Positions 8,704 to 17,995 of a DNA stretch of 50,621 nucleotides are shown here, in pieces (within the stretch, counting starts at the first letter, position 1; each line of letters begins with the position of its first letter). Origin of the DNA: Aequorivita sp. UBA3180 (GTDB lineage: Bacteria > Bacteroidota > Bacteroidia > Flavobacteriales > Flavobacteriaceae). A program made the position numbers and the translations under genes. The stretch is from the NCBI GenBank assembly GCA_002364215.1, contig DEXQ01000007.1, positions 332,703 through 383,323 of the forward strand. Direction: 5' to 3'. The notes beneath the pieces were generated by a model. It had not been told where the DNA came from. It made no database searches and saw nothing but the letters and a program-made list of their open reading frames with translations.

Positions 8704-9873
8704 ATGAAGAAATTATTTATTCCAATTTTATTAAGTTTAGTTGCCTTTAAGGGTATGGCGCAAGATCCGGGTAACGAAAATACAGGAATCGAGAATCGCG
8801 TAATCACAACAGGTGTTCCTTTTATTTTGATAGCTGCAGATCCACGTGCAGCAGGTATGGGTGATATAGGGGTCACTACTTCTGCAGATGCTTTCTCACA
8901 ACAATGGAACCCTGCAAAATATGCTTTCTCCTTGTCAAAACAAGGTGTTGGGGTAACATACACTCCTTACTTAAGCAAATTGGTGAACGATATATTCTTA
9001 GGAAATTTAACTTATTATAATAGATTGAATGAGCGTAGTGCTGTAGCAGCTAGTTTCCGTTATTTCAGTAATGGAGAGATTGAGTTACGCCAAACAGCAG
9101 ATGAAGAGCCTTTGCTGGTTAAACCAAACGAATTGCTGTTTGACGTTTCATACTCCCTTAGACTTAGCGAGCGTTTTGCAATGGCCGTTGCCGGTAGATA
9201 TATTCGTTCAGATCTGAAACTTCAAACTGCCTTGGCAGATGCTTCTGCCGCAAATTCATTTGCTGTTGATATTGCTGGATATTACCAAAGTGAAGAAATA
9301 CCTTATAACGATTTTGACGGGCGCTGGAGAATGGGTTTCAATATTTCAAACATAGGTCCGAAGCTAAAATATGATGAAGTAGGTTCAGAAAGTAACCTGC
9401 CAACAAACCTTGCTTTGGGTGGTGGTTTTGATTTTATTCTTGACGAATACAATAAAGTTGGTGTGTCTGCACAAGTTAATAAGCTTTTGGTTCCAACACC
9501 TAGCGATTCAAACAACGATGGTTTCATTAATAATGAAGATGATTATTATAACGAAAGCTTTTTCGGAGGAATGTTTTCATCATTTGGCGATGCTCCTGAT
9601 GGTTTCAGCGAAGAGTTGAAAGAATTTACTTGGGCTTTGGGTGCAGAATATTGGTACCAAGATGTTTTTGCTTTTAGGGGAGGTTATTTTAACGAAAGTG
9701 ATGATAAGGGTTCAAGAAAGTTTGCTTCAATCGGAGCAGGTTTTCGTTACACCGCAATCAATATCGATATTTCGTATTTGTTCTCTACTTCCAAATTGGC
9801 AAACAGCCCATTGGACGGGACCCTTCGTTTTGGTCTGACTTTCAACTTCGGCGATACCTACGACGAATATTAA
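8704..9873 (+). CDS. porV: Type IX secretion outer-membrane protein PorV (LptO)
   Basis: The 389-residue product is the outer-membrane beta-barrel partner of PorU, which carries cargo from the T9SS translocon to the sortase. It starts with a signal peptide ending at about GMAQ. It continues with the family signature AADPRAAGMGDIGV followed by QQWNPAKYAF, alternating beta-strands throughout, and ends with LRFGLTFNFGD. It lies directly after porU on the same strand with only a short gap and is probably co-transcribed. Confidence 0.95.
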   Translation: MKKLFIPILLSLVAFKGMAQDPGNENTGIENRVITTGVPFILIAADPRAAGMGDIGVTTSADAFSQQWNPAKYAFSLSKQGVGVTYTPYLSKLVNDIFLGNLTYYNRLNERSAVAASFRYFSNGEIELRQTADEEPLLVKPNELLFDVSYSLRLSERFAMAVAGRYIRSDLKLQTALADASAANSFAVDIAGYYQSEEIPYNDFDGRWRMGFNISNIGPKLKYDEVGSESNLPTNLALGGGFDFILDEYNKVGVSAQVNKLLVPTPSDSNNDGFINNEDDYYNESFFGGMFSSFGDAPDGFSEELKEFTWALGAEYWYQDVFAFRGGYFNESDDKGSRKFASIGAGFRYTAINIDISYLFSTSKLANSPLDGTLRFGLTFNFGDTYDEY

Positions 9874-9877
9874 TAGT

Positions 9878-10360
9878 TTGAAAAAACAAAAAATTGAAAT
9901 CGCACTAGAAGTTTTCGAATCCATTTCCGAACTTCCAAAAGACATTCAAGAATTGATGAATAAGGCGCAGCAAGCACGTGAAAATGCTTATGCGCCTTAT
10001 TCACGTTTTAGAGTTGGGGCAGCAGTTCGGCTTTCTTCAGGAGAAATTGTTATAGGAAACAATCAGGAAAATGCGGCTTTTCCATCCGGTCTTTGTGCCG
10101 AAAGGGTTGCGGTATTCAGTGCGGGTGCCAATTTTCCTAATGAAACGATAACCGATCTTGCCATTACCGTGCGCGCTGAAAGTCACGAAGTAACAGAAGC
10201 CATTGCCCCCTGCGGGGCTTGTCGCCAATCTTTGGCGGAATATGAACAAAAACAAAAAAGCCCCATTTCAATCTATTTTATGGGCGAAACCGGAGAAATC
10301 ATCAAAGTGGCTTCTGTAATGGATTTGTTGCCGCTTGGCTTTGATGCAAAATACCTCTAA
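9878..10360 (+). CDS. cdd: Cytidine deaminase
   Basis: This homotetrameric zinc enzyme deaminates cytidine and deoxycytidine to uridines in pyrimidine salvage. All zinc and catalytic residues are visible: CAE (Cys73, Glu75) and PCGACRQ (Cys112, Cys115), with the upstream AYAPYSRFRVGAA substrate segment. At 160 residues it is longer than the 130-residue minimal form because of an N-terminal extension (KIEIALEVFE) that I recall from flavobacterial homologues. The start is therefore taken as a TTG codon, 5 bases after porV; an internal ATG would remove this extension. The porV-cdd-pdhA-pdhC order is common in the group. Confidence 0.92.
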   Translation: MKKQKIEIALEVFESISELPKDIQELMNKAQQARENAYAPYSRFRVGAAVRLSSGEIVIGNNQENAAFPSGLCAERVAVFSAGANFPNETITDLAITVRAESHEVTEAIAPCGACRQSLAEYEQKQKSPISIYFMGETGEIIKVASVMDLLPLGFDAKYL

Positions 10361-10645
10361 AGAAAAAAAAGCACCAAATCTCAAGCACCAAATTCCAAAC
10401 AAAACAAATTCCAAAACCAAAAAAAGCTCAACAATAAAAATTCAAACTTTGAATTTATTATTTTCTGAAATATTAGTTGTCATTAAATAATCTATTAACA
10501 ACCGAGTTTGTCATTTGTTTTTTTGAATTTTGAGATTTATTTGTTCCGGATAGCTATCGGGATGGTGCTTTGAATTTGGAATTTAATGAGAATTTGGAAT
10601 TTATTTCGTATTTGGAATTTGGAATTTGTGATTTAACCTATTTAA
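10361..10645. repeat. Gene-free region with inverted arrays of an AAATTCCAAA word
   Basis: No gene is seen between cdd and pdhA. The left part (about 10370-10422) carries AAGCACCAAAT and AAATTCCAAA words. The right part (about 10563-10633) carries their reverse complements, GGTGCTTTG and four ATTTGGAATTT-like words. Together they form a large imperfect inverted repeat with a spacer of about 140 bases. In the spacer, GGATAGCTATCGGG makes a small palindrome. The same words recur between purE and purK. No function can be assigned from the sequence. Confidence 0.6.
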
Positions 10646-10657
10646 GTGCTACTTTTG
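10626..10657 (+). promoter_or_regulatory. Predicted promoter of pdhA-pdhC
   Basis: TTG (10626-10628) and TACTTTTG (10650-10657) match the Bacteroidota primary promoter (TTG / TAnnTTTG) with a 21-base spacer. The predicted start of transcription is about 43 bases before the pdhA ATG. This would separate pdhA-pdhC from the upstream porV-cdd transcript. Confidence 0.55.
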
Positions 10658-10706
10658 TTATCCGTTTAATAAATTTTCCCATTCGGGAAAACCATATAGT
10701 TGATAG

Positions 10707-11705
10707 ATGAAGAAAATCACCAAAAAAACGTATCTGGATTGGTACGAAAACATGCTCTTTTGGCGCAAGTTTGAAGACAAATTGGCGCAAGTATATATCA
10801 ATCAAAAAGTAAGGGGTTTTCTACACCTTTACAATGGTCAGGAAGCCGTGCTGGCAGGTGCATTGCACGCTATGGATCTTAAAAAAGACCGTATGATAAC
10901 CGCTTACCGAAACCACGTACAGCCCATTGGGATGGGCGTGGATCCCAAAAAAGTAATGGCAGAATTATACGGAAAGGGTACCGGAACATCGCAAGGTTTG
11001 GGTGGCTCCATGCATATTTTTTCCAAAGAACACCGCTTTTATGGGGGGCACGGTATTGTTGGTGGACAAATTCCACTTGGTGCCGGTTTGGCCTTTGCAG
11101 ATAAATATTTTGAAAGAGATGCTGTAACGCTTACTTATATGGGCGATGGCGCAACCCGCCAAGGCTCGCTTCACGAAACTTTCAACCTTGCAATGCTTTG
11201 GAAACTTCCAGTTGTTTTTTGTGTGGAGAATAATGGTTATGCTATGGGAACATCCGTGGCACGAACGGCCAACCACACAGATATATGGAAACTTGGGTTG
11301 GGGTATGAAATGCCCTGCAAGCCAGTAGACGCAATGAAGCCAGAAGTTGTGGCGAAGGAAATGGATGAGGCAATTAAACGCGCCCGTCGCGGTGATGGAC
11401 CTACATTTTTGGAATTGCGCACGTATCGTTATCGTGGGCATTCCATGAGTGATGCGCAGCATTACCGCACCAAAGAAGAAGTTGCCAAAAAGCAGGAAGA
11501 AGATCCAATTTCATATGTGCTGCACCAGATTTATGAAAACAAATGGGCAACTGAGGCGGAGATTAAAAAAATTGACCAGAGAGTAAAAGAGTTGGTTGAA
11601 GAATGTGAAAAATTTGCAGAAGAGTCTCCATATCCAGAAAAGAATGTAATGTTTGATGCTGTATATGAGCAGGAAGATTACCCTTTTTTATCAGATAAAT
11701 TATAA
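10707..11705 (+). CDS. pdhA: Pyruvate dehydrogenase E1 component, alpha subunit
   Basis: This is the thiamine-diphosphate-binding alpha chain of the E1 heterotetramer, which decarboxylates pyruvate and reductively acetylates the lipoyl group of E2. The 332 residues show the N-terminal YLDWYENMLFWRKFEDKL, GGSMHIF, the TPP-Mg motif running from GDG (about 146-148) to ENNGYAMGTS, and the regulatory-loop equivalent YRYRGHSMSD. The E1 beta gene is not adjacent; Bacteroidota often keep it elsewhere. The gene is followed 3 bases later by pdhC, so both are one transcription unit. Confidence 0.95.
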   Translation: MKKITKKTYLDWYENMLFWRKFEDKLAQVYINQKVRGFLHLYNGQEAVLAGALHAMDLKKDRMITAYRNHVQPIGMGVDPKKVMAELYGKGTGTSQGLGGSMHIFSKEHRFYGGHGIVGGQIPLGAGLAFADKYFERDAVTLTYMGDGATRQGSLHETFNLAMLWKLPVVFCVENNGYAMGTSVARTANHTDIWKLGLGYEMPCKPVDAMKPEVVAKEMDEAIKRARRGDGPTFLELRTYRYRGHSMSDAQHYRTKEEVAKKQEEDPISYVLHQIYENKWATEAEIKKIDQRVKELVEECEKFAEESPYPEKNVMFDAVYEQEDYPFLSDKL

Positions 11706-11708
11706 GAA

Positions 11709-13388
11709 ATGGCAGAAGTAATAAACATGCCGCGTTTGAGCGACACGATGGAAGAAGGCACGGTAGCCACCTGGCTTAAAAAAGTGGGCGATACCGTAAA
11801 GGAAGGTGATATTCTTGCCGAAATTGAAACCGATAAAGCCACGATGGAGTTCGAATCCTTTTATGAAGGAACCTTACTTCACATTGGAATCAAAGAAGGG
11901 GAAACTGCTAAAGTAGATTCGCTTTTGGCGATTATTGGTGAAAAGGATGAAGATATTTCAGATTTGATTGATGGGAAATCTTCAGATAAAAAGGCTACTA
12001 AAGAAACCTCTGATAAAAAAGCAGAAAGTAAGAAAGACAAAGAAGAAAGTAAGGATGCTACAGAAAAAGCTTCCGAAGAAAAATCTGAAAGTGCTTCCGC
12101 TTCAGCAAAATTACCAGAAGGCGTTGAGGTAATCACCATGCCCCGTTTGAGTGATACCATGACTGAAGGTACCGTTGCCACTTGGCTTAAAAACGAAGGC
12201 GATAAAGTGGAAGAAGGTGATATTCTAGCAGAGATTGAAACCGATAAAGCCACCATGGAATTTGAATCGTTCTACGCAGGAACGCTTTTAAAAATTGGCG
12301 TGGGCGAAGGGGAATCTGCTTCGGTTGATGCTTTGCTAGCAATCATTGGCCCAAAGGGCACCGATGTTTCCGGCATTGCCGAAAACTTTAAAAAAGACGG
12401 AAAGTCTTCAACGAAAGAAGAAAAATCTTCGGAAGATAAAAAGGAAGAAAAGCAGACTTCAGATTCCGATTCAAAAAAAGAAGAAACAAAAAAAGAAACC
12501 TCTTCCGAAAAGAAATCAGACTCTTCACAAACCTCAAATGAAGGCCGTATTTTCGCGTCGCCTTTGGCCAAAAGACTGGCCGAGGAAAAAGGCATCAACT
12601 TGCGCCAAGTGCGCGGAAGCGGCGAAAATGGCCGTATCGTAAAGAGCGATATTGAAAACTATCAACCCGCAGCTGGCGGCGGACAAGCGTATGTTCCCGT
12701 AGGCACTGAAAGTTTTGAGGAAGTGAAAAACAGCCAAATGCGGAAGACTATTGCAAAGCGTTTGGCAGAATCAAAATTTACCGCTCCCGAATACTATCTC
12801 ACTGTGGAGCTCGATATGGACCACGCCATCGCAGCACGCGAGGCGATAAATGCAGATCCGGATGTAAAAATTTCCTTTAACGACATGATTATAAAAGCCT
12901 GTGCGATGGCTCTCCGAAAGCATCCGCAGGTAAATAGCCAGTGGACACCAGAAGCTACAAGAATAGCGAAACACATCCACATAGGTGTGGCCGTGGCGGT
13001 TGACGAAGGATTGCTGGTTCCTGTTCTGAAATTTGCGGACCAAATGACGTTTTCACAAATTGGCGCACAGGTAAGGGAACTTGCCGGAAAGGCGCGAAAC
13101 AAGAAAATTACGCCACAGGAAATGGAAGGTAGCACGTTTACGGTTTCAAACCTTGGAATGTTTGGAATTACCGAATTCACTTCTATCATAAACCAGCCAA
13201 ACTCCGCTATTTTATCAGTTGGAGCGATTGTTCAGAAACCAGTAGTGAAAAATGGACAGATTGCGGTAGGCAATACTATGACGGTAACTTTGGCGTGCGA
13301 CCATCGCACGGTTGACGGAGCTACGGGAGCTAAATTCCTGCAAACATTACAACAGTATATTGAAAATCCCGTGACGATGTTTGTATAA
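11709..13388 (+). CDS. pdhC: Pyruvate dehydrogenase E2, dihydrolipoamide acetyltransferase
   Basis: The core of the pyruvate dehydrogenase complex; it transfers the acetyl group from lipoamide to CoA. In order along 559 residues: two nearly identical lipoyl domains with the modified lysines at Lys43 and Lys180 (ETDKATMEFESF in both), each followed by a long Lys/Glu/Ser-rich linker; an E3-binding domain (IFASPLAKRLAEEKGI to GENGRIVKSDIENY, about 278-318); and the catalytic domain ending in DHRTVDGATGAKFL with catalytic His532 and Asp536. The charged linkers are low-complexity and generate long spurious frames on both strands. A strong terminator follows. Confidence 0.96.
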   Translation: MAEVINMPRLSDTMEEGTVATWLKKVGDTVKEGDILAEIETDKATMEFESFYEGTLLHIGIKEGETAKVDSLLAIIGEKDEDISDLIDGKSSDKKATKETSDKKAESKKDKEESKDATEKASEEKSESASASAKLPEGVEVITMPRLSDTMTEGTVATWLKNEGDKVEEGDILAEIETDKATMEFESFYAGTLLKIGVGEGESASVDALLAIIGPKGTDVSGIAENFKKDGKSSTKEEKSSEDKKEEKQTSDSDSKKEETKKETSSEKKSDSSQTSNEGRIFASPLAKRLAEEKGINLRQVRGSGENGRIVKSDIENYQPAAGGGQAYVPVGTESFEEVKNSQMRKTIAKRLAESKFTAPEYYLTVELDMDHAIAAREAINADPDVKISFNDMIIKACAMALRKHPQVNSQWTPEATRIAKHIHIGVAVAVDEGLLVPVLKFADQMTFSQIGAQVRELAGKARNKKITPQEMEGSTFTVSNLGMFGITEFTSIINQPNSAILSVGAIVQKPVVKNGQIAVGNTMTVTLACDHRTVDGATGAKFLQTLQQYIENPVTMFV

Positions 13389-13408
13389 GAAAATTTAAGA
13401 ATTTAATT

Positions 13409-13449
13409 AAATCCCGATAGCTTTCTCATTAAAGAAACTATCGGGATTT
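13409..13449 (+). terminator. Strong Rho-independent terminator after pdhC
   Basis: AAATCCCGATAG pairs perfectly with CTATCGGGATTT across a 17-base loop. The CCCGATAG stem also appears as a small palindrome at 10551-10562, so it belongs to a dispersed hairpin type. Confidence 0.75.
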
Positions 13450-13464
13450 GTGTATATTTAAAAA

Positions 13465-14145
13465 ATGAAAAACATAATTATCACAGGCACTTCCCGAGGA
13501 ATCGGTTTTGAGATGGTAAAATTATTTTCGGATGCTGGGCACAATGTGTTGGCGCTTTCGCGGAATTCAAAACCTATTTCAGATTTAAAGCTGAAGAATG
13601 TTACGGCTTTGGAATTTGACATTGCCAATGAATCTGAAATTTTAAAGCTTTCCGCATATCTTCAAACAGGGATGAAATCTGTTGATGTTTTGATAAACAA
13701 TGCCGGGTTTTTAGTAAATAAACCTTTTTCCGAAATCACTTCCGAAGAATTTAAAAGATGTTACGACGTGAACGTTTTTGGCGTTGCTTCATTAATGAGA
13801 ACCGTACTTCCATTTATGAAAAAGAGCGGGCATATAGTAAACATTAGCAGTATGGGCGGCGTGCAGGGCAGTGTGAAATTCCCAGGCTTGAGTGCTTATA
13901 GCAGTAGTAAAGGTGCAATCATTACGCTAACTGAATTGCTTGCCGAAGAGTATAAAGAAACCGGCCCATCCTTCAATGTTTTGGCGTTGGGCTCGGTGCA
14001 AACTGAAATGCTGGAAGAGGCTTTCCCAGGTTTTGAAGCGCCGCTTTCCGCAACCGAAATGGCGCAATATATAATGGATTTTTCCCTTACTGGAAATAAA
14101 TTTTATAACGGAAAAATATTGCAGGTTTCAAGTACTACACCTTGA
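13465..14145 (+). CDS. Short-chain dehydrogenase/reductase
   Basis: A 226-residue classical SDR: a single Rossmann domain using NAD(P)H to oxidise or reduce an unidentified substrate. Visible motifs are the cofactor loop TGTSRGIG (7-14), NNAG, NISSMGG with the catalytic Ser, and the YxxxK pair Tyr145/Lys149 in SAYSSSKGA. Arg11 in the glycine-rich loop is compatible with NADP preference. It lies after the pdhC terminator and its last 11 bases overlap the end of the convergent PepSY gene. The substrate cannot be deduced. Confidence 0.85.
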   Translation: MKNIIITGTSRGIGFEMVKLFSDAGHNVLALSRNSKPISDLKLKNVTALEFDIANESEILKLSAYLQTGMKSVDVLINNAGFLVNKPFSEITSEEFKRCYDVNVFGVASLMRTVLPFMKKSGHIVNISSMGGVQGSVKFPGLSAYSSSKGAIITLTELLAEEYKETGPSFNVLALGSVQTEMLEEAFPGFEAPLSATEMAQYIMDFSLTGNKFYNGKILQVSSTTP

Positions 14146-15292
14146 GTGGTTTCTGTTTCTTTTTAGGTTTTTTCTTCAATTTATTCAACCAAATAATGAT
14201 TCCTGTAACTGGGAGACTTGTTGCAATCAAACAGGAAATAAAGTAAATAGTCTTTGAAAACCATCCAAAGATAGTTCCCATATGAATCGCTTTTATAGAA
14301 CTTGCGATTTGAACATTCAACAGTTTTTCTGAAAAAATTTCCTTTGAAATAATAGTGCCATCGCGATCAATTTTCAGTTCATCAACGGCAGTTTCCAAAA
14401 AATCTTCATCGTGGTATTTGCGAATGCTAAAAATATCTTTTTCATCAGCGGGAATTTGAAAAACGGTGGTTCCTTCAAAAGGCAATTCACTTGCCGTGAT
14501 TTTTATGACTTCGGCAAAATCTATAGTTTTTGAAGAGGGATTTGCTTTGGAATCAATTTTTGGTCCGCCTCCGCGCCCGCCAAAAACTTCCGTTCCCAAA
14601 ACTGCGCTTCCCGCATCTTTGTACCATTCAAAAGACCAAAAAAGGCCGGTGAGCGACATAATCACTAAAAATATAGCCGTGTAAAATCCCAAGGTTACGT
14701 GCAAATCGTGGTTTACGCGTTTCCATTTTGCGCGCCAAGCTATTTTGAAGCCAGGTTTTAGATGCTTCCATTTCAATTTTTTCAGTTTCTTCTTCGGAAA
14801 CCAAAGCACAATTCCTGTTATGGAAAGTATTAGAAAAATGATAGTAGCAACACCAACAATTGGTCTTCCGATTGACATATCCAAAAGAAGCCAACGGTGC
14901 AGTTTGAACATGGTCATGAAAAATCCATCAAGCACATTTGGCTCCGATTTCGTATAAGTTCCATTATATTGATCAACAAAAAAGGTCGTTCCGCGCCTGT
15001 CCTCTTTGTTTGTTTTTACCGAAAACTCGTAGGGCTTTGTTCTTTCTGGGCTTATGCTCACGCGCGTCACTTCACCTTCAGCGGCAAGCTTTGTTGTTAG
15101 TGTTTCTATTGGAAAAACAGTTTCTTTTGGAGAAACGGTCATTTCCTCAGACAAAAGACTTTTTATTTCTTCTTCAAAAGTTAGCACCGTTCCTGTTAAA
15201 CAAATAATCAGCAGAATGATGCCGCTGCCAATGCCCAGCCAAAGATGGACGTCGTTTATAAACTTTCGGACAGTATATTTTTTTGATTTCAT
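14135..15292 (-). CDS. PepSY-associated TM helix protein (putative iron-related inner-membrane protein)
   Basis: A 385-residue PepSY_TM family inner-membrane protein. The start is set at the ATG giving MKSKKYTVRKFINDVHLWLG; an upstream in-frame ATG would add 12 uncharacteristic residues. Features in order: helix 1 with IHLW-like His (GIGSGIILLIICLTGTVL), a periplasmic PepSY-like domain, FKLHRWLLLD, a helix with IIFLILSITGIVLWFP, a HDLHVTLGFY histidine pair followed by another helix, a second periplasmic domain, and a last helix near IKAIHMGTIFGW. Paired histidines in helices fit haem-binding ferric reductases of this family. It lies 72 bases downstream of a TonB-dependent siderophore receptor on the same strand, which supports a role in reducing or importing siderophore iron. 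Confidence 0.8.
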   Translation of the reverse strand: MKSKKYTVRKFINDVHLWLGIGSGIILLIICLTGTVLTFEEEIKSLLSEEMTVSPKETVFPIETLTTKLAAEGEVTRVSISPERTKPYEFSVKTNKEDRRGTTFFVDQYNGTYTKSEPNVLDGFFMTMFKLHRWLLLDMSIGRPIVGVATIIFLILSITGIVLWFPKKKLKKLKWKHLKPGFKIAWRAKWKRVNHDLHVTLGFYTAIFLVIMSLTGLFWSFEWYKDAGSAVLGTEVFGGRGGGPKIDSKANPSSKTIDFAEVIKITASELPFEGTTVFQIPADEKDIFSIRKYHDEDFLETAVDELKIDRDGTIISKEIFSEKLLNVQIASSIKAIHMGTIFGWFSKTIYFISCLIATSLPVTGIIIWLNKLKKKPKKKQKPLKV

Positions 15293-15364
15293 AAAAAGGA
15301 AATTTTTAAAACAATATAAAAGGCACAACCTAAGTCATGCCTTTATAAACTAACACTCAAACAA

Positions 15365-17746
15365 CTAAAAATTATAGCGCAGGACTCCTGCAAAGTTTCG
15401 TGGATCGGTTTGATTGATATAACTGGTTCTATAGGCGTTGTAACCTATTTTATCGAAAACATTGTTCAGCAAAAATTGAAGGCTCCAGTTTTTATTGAAT
15501 TTGTATTCCGCCTGAAAATTTACCAAGGTGTAGGCTTCTACATCAAAGGGTTTTTGGTTTGGCACAATTCCTTGATGGGTAACAGGCCCAGACGACCAAT
15601 CGTTAATAGGACGTTCTCCGGTATAATAAGCACCTGCACCAACCGAAAGCCCTTCCAAAATGTTATTTCTGAAAGAATAATTGGCATAGGCATTAAAGGT
15701 ATGTTTTGGGGTATTTAGCGGTGCAGAACCATAAACGTAGGAAGTATGTTCCTTGTATTGCGCATCAATATATGCGTACCCGCCAATCAGCTCCAGATTT
15801 TCAAGTGGACGTCCGGTAAGTTCTACTTCAATACCTTGGCGTTGATCATTTCCGCCTTTTGCGTAGTATAGAATGTTTGTCCAAGTTTCGTCATAAACAG
15901 GAAGGTTTATGTTTTTGTTGTTGATTTTATATAGCGTCAAGTTAAATCGCAGTCGGTCGTTGAGCCAAGTTGTTTTGAAACCTGTTTCTAATTGGTCGTA
16001 GCGCTCATTCCCCAATTCTTCTCCATTTTGACCCAAACGTGAAGCTGTTCGTGGATAGGAACTGTTGGTGTATGAAACAAAAACGTTTACATTTTTTATT
16101 GGCGAAACGATAATTCCTCCCAGCGGATTAAAAGCGTCGCTACGTGTGTTTTCAACTTCTGAAAGCGTTTCGGTTGAACTGTAACGTGCCCCCAAAAATG
16201 TTTTTAGCCAACTGTTCCAAGAAATCACGTCTTGGGCAACAAAACCTAATGAATTTGTTTTTCCGCCGTTCACATTTGCTTCTCCCAGGGTAACATTGGG
16301 CAATCTGTGCTCTATGTTTTGAAAAACATTAATAGTATCTACAACTCCAGCAGATTGGCTGGTTGTGCTAAACCGTGAGGCCCGATAATCGAATCCAACT
16401 TGGAAAGTGTGTTTTATAGAACCTGTGTAAACATCATCCCCAATCAAGTCAAATTGGAGCACACTGTTGTTGTCATCACGGGTAGAGGTGGAGTAGCTGC
16501 GTTGGCGAATATTGTAAATAGGCATTTCATTTTCCTCAATAGTTTTTCCCAAACCGGCACCTTTATCATCCAAGCTTAGTGACGAACTATAGAAAGCTCC
16601 TTTTAATGTAAGTTTCTCGCTTAATTCACGATCCATTCTGATGGCATAGGTAGTATTTTCGGTGATGGAACGATCGTTTTCAAAACCTAAAAATTGTGAA
16701 TGTGGAAGATCATAAATTGCATTCATATCATTTTCAGCCAAGTTTACGGTGCCCAGATCTGGGGTACGGCTGTCGTAATAATGATCCAATTCTAAAGTTA
16801 CCGTTGTCTTTTCATTTATTTTCCATTCAAAGGAAGGATTGAAATAAAAACTTTCCTTTTCTACCAAATCCCTGAAACTATCGGCTCTTTCCAAAGCGCC
16901 ATTTAAACGGAACGCAATATTTTTTTCTTTGTTAAGTGGCCCATAAACATCGAAGGTAGGACGTATTTGCCCAAAACTTCCTCCGCGCAGACTCACGCTT
17001 CCTCCGGTAGTATATTTTGGAGTTTTGGTAACAATATTTATGATTCCGCCGGGGCTTCCCAAATCTGTTGCTACGCCTTGGGTTATGGAAGCGGTTCCTT
17101 TAAGAACTTGAATATTATCCACACCCTGCATATCGGTCAATATACCAACACCGCGAAAATCTGAATGAATCCGTACTCCGTTTTTCAAAATAGGAATTCC
17201 CCTAAATCCACGGGAGGACATACTCTCACGTTTGTTGCCATAAGTCGCGAAGGTGTAAACGCCCGGTACGTTTTTAGTGGCTTCGGCAATGCTCAAAGCA
17301 CCTTGATCCTCAATCAATTTTTCTGAAAGCACTGAGATACTCTGGATCTGTTCATAAGGTTTTAGCGGCAGTCGGGTGATGGATTCAATTTTGTCGGGAT
17401 GGTCGTTTCGGTTACCGAAAACCTCCACTTGGTCGAGTTCGTTGTCGTGGGCGAGTTGAAAACGTACTCCATTTAAAACAGGCTCTTTAGGATTTATGGT
17501 AATGGTAGAAGCTTTGTAGCCCACGGCGCTCGCCGAAAGTTGCCAAAGTCCGTAAGGTATATTCTTGATGGTAAACTTTCCGTCGGCATCGGCTGCATTT
17601 CCTTTTTTCAGTTCGGGAAGATAAACGCTTGCAAAGGGAATTGGATTATTGTCAACATCTGTTACCGTGCCGTTGATTTCTGTTATTTCTTGTGAAAATA
17701 TAAATTGTGCGCCCAAGAGTAAAAATAGGGTGGTGATGAATTTCAT
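15365..17746 (-). CDS. TonB-dependent siderophore receptor
   Basis: A 793-residue outer-membrane ferric-siderophore transporter. It begins with a signal peptide (MKFITTLFLLLGAQFIFSQ) and a carboxypeptidase-regulatory-like beta-sandwich (about 22-105: INGTVTDVDNNPIPFASVYLP), as is usual in Bacteroidota receptors. The plug domain follows (RLPLKPYEQIQSISVLSEKL, with GVRIHSDFRGVGILTDMQGV). A 22-stranded barrel ends in the terminal aromatic FAGVLRYNF. The plug pattern fits the TonB-siderophor subfamily (FhuA/FhuE/FpvA-like). Two 19-bp dyads upstream suggest iron repression. The actual siderophore is unknown. Confidence 0.92.
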   Translation of the reverse strand: MKFITTLFLLLGAQFIFSQEITEINGTVTDVDNNPIPFASVYLPELKKGNAADADGKFTIKNIPYGLWQLSASAVGYKASTITINPKEPVLNGVRFQLAHDNELDQVEVFGNRNDHPDKIESITRLPLKPYEQIQSISVLSEKLIEDQGALSIAEATKNVPGVYTFATYGNKRESMSSRGFRGIPILKNGVRIHSDFRGVGILTDMQGVDNIQVLKGTASITQGVATDLGSPGGIINIVTKTPKYTTGGSVSLRGGSFGQIRPTFDVYGPLNKEKNIAFRLNGALERADSFRDLVEKESFYFNPSFEWKINEKTTVTLELDHYYDSRTPDLGTVNLAENDMNAIYDLPHSQFLGFENDRSITENTTYAIRMDRELSEKLTLKGAFYSSSLSLDDKGAGLGKTIEENEMPIYNIRQRSYSTSTRDDNNSVLQFDLIGDDVYTGSIKHTFQVGFDYRASRFSTTSQSAGVVDTINVFQNIEHRLPNVTLGEANVNGGKTNSLGFVAQDVISWNSWLKTFLGARYSSTETLSEVENTRSDAFNPLGGIIVSPIKNVNVFVSYTNSSYPRTASRLGQNGEELGNERYDQLETGFKTTWLNDRLRFNLTLYKINNKNINLPVYDETWTNILYYAKGGNDQRQGIEVELTGRPLENLELIGGYAYIDAQYKEHTSYVYGSAPLNTPKHTFNAYANYSFRNNILEGLSVGAGAYYTGERPINDWSSGPVTHQGIVPNQKPFDVEAYTLVNFQAEYKFNKNWSLQFLLNNVFDKIGYNAYRTSYINQTDPRNFAGVLRYNF

Positions 17747-17760
17747 TGTATATTATTTTT

Positions 17761-17779
17761 ATTTAGATTGGTTTTAAAT
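17761..17779 (-). promoter_or_regulatory. Putative iron-regulator operator, copy 1
   Basis: ATTTAGATTGGTTTTAAAT lies 15 bases before the receptor ATG. It matches a second copy at exactly +60 bases in 17 of 19 positions. The half-sites ATTTAgA and TTTTAAAT form an imperfect dyad of the AT-rich kind bound by Fur or DtxR-type iron repressors. The regulator is inferred from the downstream gene, not proven. Confidence 0.5.
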
Positions 17780-17820
17780 TGGATGCAAATCTAAATCGGA
17801 AGTTTTTAATTTCAAAGTTT

Positions 17821-17839
17821 ATTTAGAATTGTTTTAAAT
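17821..17839 (-). promoter_or_regulatory. Putative iron-regulator operator, copy 2
   Basis: ATTTAGAATTGTTTTAAAT is the better dyad of the pair: ATTTAGAA and TTTTAAAT are complementary in 7 of 8 positions around a 3-base centre. It lies 75 bases before the receptor start, where a promoter would be expected. Confidence 0.5.
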
Positions 17840-17995
17840 AAATATTTCTAATATTCTGAAAGCAAAATAAATAGAATCGTAACTTTTTGAATAAATCATA
17901 TAAGGGCGACAATTTTATTACTGAAATGCTCGGGATATTGTATAAGACTGGTTATTTTTGACGTTGATAGATAGGTTGGCAACTCTTCCCTGCAT

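Noticed and set aside
11879..12598. Long minus-strand Ser/Phe-rich frames within pdhC
   Set aside because: They are the complement of the Lys/Glu/Ser-rich linkers between lipoyl domains.
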